Assembly: GCA_022828595.1 (NCBI GenBank)
Contig: JAKGHH010000003.1
Coordinates: forward strand, 58,145,759-58,209,758
Source of the DNA: Nelumbo lutea
Taxonomy: Eukaryota > Streptophyta > Magnoliopsida > Proteales > Nelumbonaceae
Direction: 5' to 3'
DNA: 64,000 nt
Position 1 is the first letter of the stretch; each line of letters starts with the position of its first letter. The position numbers and the translations under genes were made by a program. The notes under the pieces were generated by a model. It saw only the letters and a program-made list of their open reading frames with translations. It was not told where the DNA came from and did not search any database. Shown one piece after another: positions 56,788 to 64,000 of the stretch.

Positions 56788-57590
56788 TCAAGGGTCCACC
56801 TCCTCCACCTCGTCCTTGTCCTCCGGGGAGTTAGGCTCCTCTTCCTCCGCCTGGTTCGCCGTCTCGGGAGCCAAACCCTTCACTGTGATGCCATCGAGGT
56901 TGAGCCCAGAGAACTTCTTTCGATCCAACTAGCGGCAGAGCTTGAATCTGGAGCGGTACGAGTTCGAGTTGTACTCCACTTGGAGGTCGTGATACTCCTA
57001 GGAGACTTTGAAGTCTCAGATTGCCTTAGCCCGCTCGGCCTCCACCATGGCGTCGAAGTTCCAAGTTTGGTTCAAAAGTGTAGACTCCAAGTCTCGAACC
57101 TACTGGTGAAGGAGCTCCCTCTCCGCTGCCACCGTCGATGACTCCTCCATGTAGCGCATGCTCCCCTCAGAAAGCCTGGCGATCTGCGCCTCCTGGTCAC
57201 AGCCAAGCAGCTCCAATATTAGGGGGTGCAGTTAAAATGATTCAACACCTCCACTATTAGGGGGTGCTGGGGAAGACGCAGGCCAGCCTCGAGCTATTCT
57301 TGGAAAATTACTATGTCATTGGGACCATGCTCCCAGGGAAATTTACCAGAGGGGAGACCGTAGATAAGGTCCCCGAGAAGGTGAAAATGGCGGACTAGAG
57401 ATCTGAGTCTCTCCATTGTCATAGAGGAGGGACCGAAGGTGTTGGGCTCTCTGCCCCGAGAAGTAGAAGCCACATCATCGGAGGCCTCTCGAGCCTCCGG
57501 CGCCTACTCCTAAGCTCCCCTTGAGCTCAAGGGGGCATCGTCATCCTGGTCACTATCCCGGGGATAAACATGGCACGGATATCCAGACAT
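56788..57590 (-). pseudogene. E3 antisense gene (aORF), middle deleted
   Basis: It is the counterpart of 5696-7616. From ATG 57590 it reads MSGYPCHVYPRDSD, RSLVRHFHLLGDL, GKFPWEHGPNDIVIFQE and LRLPQHPLIVEVLNHF, then breaks near 57230. It resumes in the coiled-coil region (QIARLSEGS, VAAERELLHQ) and ends with the acidic tail (EEEEPNSPEDKDEVEEVDP). The core of the gypsy-type transposon domain and both introns are lost. TAG codons at QE*L and HQ*VRD are at the same places as in E2. Confidence 0.78.
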
Positions 57591-58059
57591 GATTGATAGA
57601 ATGAATAAGACTCACTGGAAAGATGAAACAGTGTGAACAGAAGAGCTTGGGCAGACTAGATGGATGCGCGATCTTAGAATCCGAAGACAACAAGTTAGCG
57701 TGAAAGAAAATAAGCCCTGGGGGCCCTCCTATTTATAGCCACTGTAACCTTAGATCAATGGCCCAGATTGAGACAGATCCGACGGTTTGCAGTCAAGCTG
57801 ACCACACGTCTTCTGAAATCGAAATGTGACTGGATGCACGTCCCCCATGATTGAGGAAATGACAACTGCACGACATCCAGTGTTAAGAGCCGCTTTGGCA
57901 TGTTTCTTGGAATTCGAAACGTTAGAAATCCCCTGACTTCTATGCACGGATTTAATGCGAATAGTCAATCAAGTTTGAATTTTGGTCAAATCCACCCGTC
58001 ACACTTCATGAACTCCTCACGCTAAGGTAGCACTCTTAGCCCGAGGAGTGGGGGGCAAT

Positions 58060-59004
58060 TGATGGAGGATGATTTGTCCCGACCCCTTGAGACAATAACA
58101 CGTAGACCTAACTCAGCATGAGCAACAACTCAGCACCGCAGCCTGACCGTGACTAAGTAACCAGCCCGCAGGGTAGCTCGCTACACCATAGCTCGCTATA
58201 GGGGGTGCTCACTACAACGAGAGCTCGAGGTCCCCCAAGCTACTGAAAGGGAATATTCCAAGACAAGTCTATCCCAGCTCGTGAGCTGGGATAACCAATT
58301 TGCTCTAGCACTTAGGCAGATAAAACTGCCCCAAAGACAAGCTTGAGAAGGGTCACCTCGAAGTACTCCTAGGAACTCACTACAAAGTAGCTCGCGATAG
58401 GATAGCTCGCTACGCGACAAGATAGCTCGCTACAAGGTAGCTCGCGGCTAAGCGGCGTGATGCTTTCAAGAAGCTTCTATCTGACAAGACTGTACCTGTC
58501 AAACTATGCCACGTCTCCTGACTGACGGCACAGTCTCTGCCAATTCAACAGACTGCACCCACGTCTCTCGACAGATGGTGGTGTGCCTATCCTCCCAAGA
58601 CGTGTCACTCACCCGATTGAGAAGTACCCTACAACGATTACCTACACAACCCTAGTAGGTAACGGCTACGATAGAAGGCCAGTGGCGGTTACGCCCGATT
58701 TGACAAGAATGCCTATATAAGAGCTCCCTAGTTGAAGGGAAGGGCTCTCTCGAACATTTGAGATCTTATCTGAAACTTACTTGCTCTCGAGCTAATCTTG
58801 AGAACTCAATGATGTAGTGCGACCTATACTCTTAGCCTCTTTACACTCTTTACTTTCTCCCCTAGCGTTCTAACTTAAGCTTCGGGGTATTCCTGCTGGA
58901 CAAATCCCCCGGGAATCCTTCACCTTCTTCTTCTCAGGTGCTGTCCGTTGCCAGATAGGAGCTAGTCAACAGCCATCTAGGAGTGCCCGGATCGTGCCAC
59001 ATCA
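58060..59004 (+). repeat. E3 3' LTR
   Basis: It starts TGATGGAGGATGATTTG and ends GTGCCACATCA; GGGGGGCAAT precedes it as polypurine tract. It has an extra TAGCTCGCTACGCGACAAGA block near 58400 that the 5' LTR lacks. Confidence 0.92.
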
Positions 59005-59009
59005 GATCC

Positions 59010-59200
59010 CAATCAGCAACGTAATTTCTTTTCTCAAAATAATAGGGGTCGTAGAAAGGGCAGAGGATGCGGCAGTGGTGGTCGAGGCAACTTTCAGAAT
59101 AGCAATCCCAATGCAGTATGATGCCAACTCTGCAATAAACTCTATCACAATGCTATCGTCTATTTGATGTTTCTTTCGCTAGAAAACAACCATCTACACT
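59010..59200 (+). pseudogene. Copia 2 gag, zinc-knuckle part downstream of E3
   Basis: It reads GRRKGRGCGSGGRGNFQNSN, a glycine/arginine-rich stretch typical of copia gag before the knuckle, and then CQLCNKLYHNAIVY. The CCHC pattern lacks its last cysteine, replaced by Y. It joins the 5' gag part at 50293 once E3 and one GATCC are taken out. Confidence 0.75.
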
Positions 59201-59999
59201 TGAATGTGAATAGAATCAACATCAAGTTTACCAAAAATTTATTTCTATTGAATGTTGTGCTTTTATTATAGAATACATGATACTACAAGGGCTTTGACCA
59301 CCTTGTTGGTTACCACTTTTATATGATAGAGAAAATCTATGATGTCAAAAAGACATGATACCAAAAAATCTTTGACCACTCAAAACCCACCTGTGAATTT
59401 TGATAAATTACCACCTAATTGGTTAACACGTCCACGCTACCAACTGATTGGTCACACAAGTTTTTCAGAGTTTTTCCACTATCATAGTTGAACCCTTTTA
59501 TTAAAGTTTTAAAAAAATTATTTTCAGTATGAAATTCAATATTAAAGTCATTTTTACATGTCCTTCAAACAATCATTTTTAGTTTATTTTATTAATAACA
59601 TAATACTTTAATCCTTTTTAAGTTAATTTATTAATGCTATTTAATATCCAATTACAACATCACGCTAAATATTAAGAGTTGTGGTCTTTAAGTGTATCAA
59701 TTGTTGAAAACAATACTTGATTTTTTGCATATCCGGAATATCAATAATACTTTGAACAATGATGGAAACCCAAATTCAATTAAAATCCAAATATAACTGA
59801 ATCAAATGTCGGTATGGTGTGTTTCAGAAATACCATCCAAAGATGATTCGAATATGCAAAACAATAATGATTTTTTGTTTGGATTCATCCACACCACCAC
59901 ATGCTGGAGTTATTTTTTATAAATAAGATAAATAGTAAAATAATATGAATTAGACATAATTAAAAATAATAAGAGATTTACATTAATAATATGTACAAG
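59201..59999. other. AT-rich intergenic DNA
   Basis: Short open frames only, none with a recognisable domain. It lies between the copia 2 remnant and the foldback element. Confidence 0.5.
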
Positions 60000-60830
60000 G
60001 GTATTTATGATAGTCCAATTATTGTTCCCATTCTGTGGTTCTTTTTCTTCTAAAAGCTTATAATAAAATGGCATTAGCTTACATTGTGGTATCAAAGTGG
60101 AGGAAATATGTCAATTTGTATGTCTAGAGAGATTTTTTATTTTATTCTTTTCTTCTACTCTTCTACGTAATTACTACCAAGATTTTTGGGAAATTGCAAT
60201 TTTAGGATATACATGGACCTCCATTTAAGATTGTTAGCGAATCAATTCTGACTGTTGGTTGTTTTTTTCTCATTCCTTGAGCTGGGGGGGGGGGGGGGGG
60301 GGGGGGGGGGAGCGGAGTGTTATTCCAACGGTCCAAAATCCAAATTATACTACACAAAAGCCAGCAAAAACAGATACCCTCAAATTGGAACAGACTACCC
60401 TCAGATTGGAACAAGCAAGCTCAAGAACAGACGCAAGAGCAAAAGCAAATTTGGCGAATCAATCTTAGCACTTCAATAGCAGAATATGGGCAACCATTGT
60501 ACATATTTTTTTATAAGAATTGATTATCTGAGCCATACAGATTACAGACAATGAAAAGAAAGAGCTCAAAGAATGAGAAAAAACAGCCTACAGCCAGGAT
60601 TGATTCCCTAACAATCTATTTAAACGGAGATCCGTGTATATCCTAAAATTGCAATTTCCCAAAAATTTTGGTAGCAATTGACATATTTCCTCCACTTTGA
60701 TATTTTTGCTGCCTGAAACAGCCCAGTACCTGAAGAAGAAAGTGAAATGTAAGCTAATCCGATATTATAAGCTTTTAAAAGAAAAAGAACCACAGATGGG
60801 GGGGACAATAATAGGACAATCATAAATACC
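60000..60830. mobile_element. Foldback element with long inverted arms, about 830 bp
   Basis: The left arm (60000 to about 60250) opens GGTATTTATGATAGTCCAAT and includes CTGTGGTTCTTTTTCTTCT, GCTTATAATA, GGAGGAAATATG and GGGAAATTGCAATTTTAGGA. The same words occur inverted from 60830 back to about 60595. The loop (60250-60595) holds the 27-G run and CTCAAATTGGAACAGACTAC-like short repeats. No coding frame or clear target duplication was found. It ends about 170 bp downstream of the TH2-like stop codon, in gene sense. Confidence 0.75.
60284..60310. repeat. 27-base G homopolymer
   Basis: An uninterrupted run of 27 G on the plus strand within the loop of the foldback element. Such runs are rare in plant DNA and can form quadruplex structures. 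The true length may vary between individuals or be affected by sequencing. Confidence 0.9.
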
Positions 60831-60997
60831 TGCTATAAACAGCATATCCACCAACAGCATTTTGTATCTGGCAGTGGCCCTTGGTAAAATTAGCCACCAC
60901 TTGTGTATCCATATTTCCTAACTATATATGAGTTTATGAATTTCTTCTAGGCAAACAGCAAGTGAAATCAACAAAAAGGCTTATCAACAAAATGATC

Positions 60998-62842
60998 TTA
61001 CGATCCCAAAATGAAGGCATGTACTTCAGCCCAACTAGAGACTGTGTAAAGAATGCCAGACAGCCCCTTCCAATTAGAAGAGTTGCCTTCAAATTCTCTC
61101 TGCTTCTTTACCAAACCAGAGAACAATGGAACAAATGAAACCCCAAATTGTCTCCCCACTCTCCTTAAACTTGAGCTCGACCCAACCACAAGGCCAACAT
61201 CTGCTTCAAGCAGGCAGAGTAAATCACCAACTGAGCCTCCAATGTAGATAGACAAATGCTTTTTTTCACCATTGTGATTCTTTAGAATATTTTTGAAAGC
61301 TTGAAGTTTGTCCAAGGGTGACTCCATCTTCTGAACAATTTCACCCGTGGAGATGGAATCTTCATAAGTGAATTCATTTGCATGTACACTTAAAACGTCC
61401 AAACCATCTGGTCAAGAAAACAAGTATTGAATTCTTTATCGCCTTCAACAATACTGCAACAGTAAAGAAAATAAAGGTGCTAAAGGAACCAGCTTTTTTC
61501 TTTTTGCTTTTGTTGGGAAGAAGGGGGCATGTTTTCCTGATCTTCAAATTTCATACTGTAATTAATTTTAATTGTTTGATGACAATATGAAAGATGTGGC
61601 TTATATCAGTAACAAGGATAACAGGAGAACAACCAAGTTTCAACAAATCCTATAATCCTTGTAAAGCATGAATGATATCCAAGTGGAGATAACATCATTG
61701 TACTTGCTACACTCAGTCCATTGGCACTCATACGCATTTACAGTCACACCAGTACAAATGATATTCACACAGAACAGAAGGAACCTTAAGGAGAATCTTA
61801 GCCAGGTTTCACAATAAGAAACAAATAAGAAAGCACTGTGACTCATTTTGCCAGACTCAGTGTAGAAATTTCTGCTAAGCCTCAGACAGCAACTAGATAT
61901 TATCCATAATTATGAACACATCCACCAAATAACCGCAGCAATACTAGGTCCATCCAGGTTTATAGCTTATGGATGCAATAGGTAATCACAGTAACCCTTT
62001 TCATTCGTGACTGTAACTTTATTAATATATTGGAAAGAATATTATGCAGTTATGCACATAATGATGAAGTGACTATGCTCAATACCCCTATGGCAGCATG
62101 CTTACACTGGCTGCCAGCCCTATACAATCAGTTATCAGGTAATCACAATAACTTGAATATCACATCTTAAGATTCTATGGTCTATCAACTATATATCATA
62201 TTTCTTAACTGTGCATTAAAAAAAGCAGAATATCAACAAAAATCAGCATGTCATAGTAGAGCCAAGAATCAAATAACTTGTAACAACATCACTCTTCCTT
62301 TCTATGCAGTTCATCAGTCTAACTGAACTGATCATAAACATGCTGAAATTTATTTCTCATCAACAAGTTCTAGAAAGAAAATAACACAATATTTAAAAGA
62401 GTCAACATGAAGTCAAGTATCAACTGTAAAACTATCCAGATATTGCACCAGTAAAGATGGACACAAGAGGATAGATAATGCAGAAGAGGCACACAAGCAT
62501 ACAATTGCAAGATGTGCAAATAGGTTTCATTAAGTTACACAGTTCTAAATTCCTAACAGATAAAAAAAAAAGTACCTGATGAAAAAGCTGACCTAATGAG
62601 ATCACCACACCAACAATAAGAAAGTATATGGACATTTCCATTTATCCCTTCGTTCTTCACAATCTTCTGGAAGAACCTCGTACAACCGTCCTGAAGTATA
62701 AGACGCTCACCAGCCCGTTTTATGTCTTCCACATTCAAACCCTTCAGCACTCCTGACTCAACAACTCGTGCATTTGCACGTTTTTCAAAGTCTAAGAGTT
62801 GCTCAAGTGCTTTGCATAAACCTTCATAGTCAAATTCTTCCA
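60998..62842 (-). CDS. TH2: TH2-like thiamine monophosphate phosphatase, C-terminal HAD-domain exons (5' exons outside window)
   Basis: TH2 of Arabidopsis is a two-domain protein (TENA/THI-4 plus HAD phosphatase) that dephosphorylates thiamine monophosphate in thiamine diphosphate synthesis. Two exons of the HAD part are present: 62842-62576 (VEEFDYEGLCKALEQLLDFE, ESGVLKGLNVEDIKRAGERL, LSYCWCGDLIRSAFSS) and 61407-60998 (GLDVLSVHANEF, EDSISTGEIVQKMESPLDKL, SIYIGGSVGDLLCLLEADVG, FGVSFVPLFSGLVKK, SSWAEVHAFILGS, then TAA). The intron 61408-62575 has GTACTT and CCAG ends, and the junction keeps the frame. The first exon follows TTTTGCAG, so at least one more exon lies upstream, beyond 64000. Motif IV has GGSVGD where HAD phosphatases of this family usually have GDSVGD. 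No frameshift or stop is seen. Confidence 0.85.
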
Positions 62843-63364
62843 CTGCAAAACCATAGGAAGTTGAAAGTGTAAGTATGACAATCTTAGTAGCATTAAACCA
62901 CTGCAATACCACAAAAAGTTGAAAGTTACAATCTTAGTAGCATTTACTTTTATAAGTTAGACCAATTTAAACCTTGATGACAAGAATCATAGAGTGGATC
63001 AGGAATATGGAGCAGAAGTGTATGCCCTGTTTCGCCATACGGGTTGGCTACCGCTACAGATTGCTTCTTCTTACAGGTGCTATAGGTGGTCTTCTATGTT
63101 CCTACTATAGGTGGTCTTAATCTACTTTCTCTCATTTTATTACTTATTGGTGATACTCCTAGGTTCCTACTAATGACTTCATTTCTGACCATATCCTTTC
63201 TAGTTTTTCCACTCATCCATATCAGCATCCACCTTTCTGCCACACTTAAGGAATTTTCCTTTTTAACCAAAGTGGTATTCGCCAATCACATAAGACACCA
63301 GATGCATCCCCTCCATTTTTCACAATCTGCTCTAAAATCTACGGGGGGAGAGATGAGTCCAGAA
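62843..63364. other. Intron or upstream sequence of the TH2-like gene
   Basis: It lies between the first visible exon and a hairpin element. A short open stretch near 62968-63081 is open in several frames, but I cannot relate it to TH2. No TH2 HAD motif I (DxDxT/V type) was found here. Confidence 0.45.
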
Positions 63365-63527
63365 CACCTACCAACAAAACATGTTCCACCACCCTACCAA
63401 CATCATCTGACACCACACATCTCATACATGACAGATCCAACTTTTATGGTGGGCCCCACTTTCACAGTGAGATGTGCAGTGTCAGATCAAGCTGGTAGGG
63501 TGTTAGAATGTGTTTTGTTGGCAGGTG
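63365..63527. mobile_element. Foldback MITE or hairpin, 163 bp
   Basis: The left arm CACCTACCAACAAAACATGT, ACCCTACCAACATCATCTGA, CACCACACATCTCA pairs with the inverted right arm (GTGAGATGTGCAGTGTCAGA, GCTGGTAGGGTG, TTTTGTTGGCAGGTG) over about 60 bases, with a short loop around 63425-63466. A half copy is at 19951-20060. Confidence 0.75.
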
Positions 63528-64000
63528 ATCCCAACCAAGGTTCAAAATATCGATACAGGCCGTACACTGGTAGGGGCGTATCGGCCTGTACCGAAGCTTG
63601 CTCTCCCCCCCTTTTCTTTGAAACTGGTTCAAAGGGGTCGGCTTAAGGCTGGTCTACCCCCTGAACCAGGTCAGACCCTGATACAACCCCTGTGGGGGCA
63701 TATCGTTAAGCCACCGATACGATACGATACACCCGATACAGGGCGTATCATGTCGAAATTGACAGGGATAGAGACAAAGACAAAGACACACACAAACATG
63801 CAAGAGATAGAGGTTTTGTCTCTTGTGGATTTTGTTAGAGAGAGAGATGATGACATGGAAGTGGGATATATATTCGGAGCCAGTTTAAGGTGGCTCCTCA
63901 TGCACCCGCTCCAGATTCTGGATTGAATCCCACTTGAACAATTCTGGGAATTGAAGGTTGAACATAGAAAACAATGACTGAAACTTTGGTGTGTGAGTAC
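63528..64000. other. Dispersed repeat with GATACG words, no gene
   Basis: Between 63545 and 63755 the words CGATACAGGCCGTA, GGGGCGTATCGGCC, CGATACGATACGATACACCC and GGGCGTATCATG recur in both orientations, as in dispersed plant repeats. The open frames through it (for example 63510-63926) follow this repeat structure and show no domain. Confidence 0.5.

Larger units (their letters stand above)
50299..59004 (+). mobile_element. E3: Tat-lineage Ty3 element, same family as E2, 8.7 kb, integrase core deleted
   Basis: LTRs at 50299-51221 and 58060-59004 enclose the element, and GATCC flanks it at 50294-50298 and 59005-59009. It is in the opposite orientation to E2 and matches it through gag, protease, RT and both RNase H domains. 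It is about 2.3 kb shorter because the integrase catalytic core and C-terminus, part of the tandem-repeat block and the middle of the antisense gene are missing. Its two LTRs differ at roughly one base in eight over the first 170, more than those of E2, so it looks older. Confidence 0.93.
49216..59200 (+). mobile_element. Copia 2: Ty1/copia 5' part, split by E3
   Basis: An LTR-like region (start uncertain, about 49216-49500) has a TATA motif GTGTATATATTG near 49393. A primer-binding site TGATCTCAGAGCC follows at 49501-49513 (two changes from the initiator-Met site). Gag begins at 49517. At 50298 E3 is inserted, and gag resumes at 59010 with its zinc-knuckle region. Beyond about 59200 no copia sequence is recognisable and no 3' LTR was found, so the element is truncated. 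Confidence 0.78.

Noticed and set aside
60255..60479. Frames through the G run giving polyglycine
   Set aside because: They are a product of the 27-G homopolymer inside a foldback element, with no other coding signal.
62968..63081. Short minus-strand open stretch (VAVANPYGETGHTLLLHIPD) as another TH2 exon
   Set aside because: It does not resemble the TH2 sequence expected before VEEFDYEG, and it is open on both strands.
1..64000. tRNA, rRNA, CRISPR arrays, bacterial-type operons
   Set aside because: I saw no tRNA cloverleaf with A/B boxes, no rRNA core sequence and no regularly spaced palindromic repeats with unique spacers; the tandem repeats have no spacers.

Overview
This is a plant nuclear window, most likely from an angiosperm. 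The evidence is spliced GT-AG genes, plant-type LTR retrotransposons of both superfamilies, many small TIR elements with TAA duplications, and two recognisable plant genes. I cannot name the species. Only two host genes are well supported, both on the minus strand. One is a complete two-exon universal-stress-protein gene (42658-43929). The other is the 3' part of a TH2-like thiamine monophosphate phosphatase gene (exons 62842-62576 and 61407-60998), whose 5' exons lie beyond the right edge. Everything else is transposon sequence in several nesting layers, or AT-rich intergenic DNA.

Left part (1-15.3 kb): the 5' end of a Ty3/gypsy element on the minus strand runs off the left edge (E1, LTR 1478-2057). 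It is followed by a full-length 11.0-kb Tat-lineage Ty3 element on the minus strand (E2, 4297-15321) bounded by the duplication GTTAT. E2 carries gag, protease, RT/RNase H, a second RNase H, integrase, a 104-bp tandem-repeat block, and an antisense gene on the plus strand with two short canonical introns. All its genes are broken.

Middle (15.3-42.3 kb): AT-rich DNA with about ten small inverted-repeat elements and a LINE-type RNase H scrap. A 2.6-kb segment is present twice in direct orientation (27739-30346 and 31846-34453). The first copy holds a small TIR element split by a 1.34-kb solo LTR (duplication ATTAT) that contains a 25-bp minisatellite. The second copy stops inside that minisatellite and lies between perfect 15-bp inverted repeats flanked by TAA. 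A decayed Ty1/copia element (about 39.1-41.95 kb) has its gag interrupted by a 1.2-kb element with long inverted repeats.

Right part (42.3-64 kb): the stress-protein gene comes first. Next is a composite retroelement (44941-49085) with the layout LTR-gag-LTR-gag-LTR, bounded as one unit by ATCTA and with pol reduced to its last codons. A second copia element starts near 49.2 kb. Its gag is split by E3 (50299-59004, duplication GATCC), a second member of the E2 family in the opposite orientation that has lost its integrase core. A foldback element with a 27-G run (60000-60830) lies just downstream of the TH2-like gene, and a short hairpin element lies upstream of its exons.

E2 and E3 are the same family and share at least five in-frame stops at the same codons, so their common source may already have been non-autonomous. 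Order of events from nesting: copia 2, then E3 inside it; the small TIR element, then the solo LTR inside it, then the 2.6-kb duplication that copied part of both.
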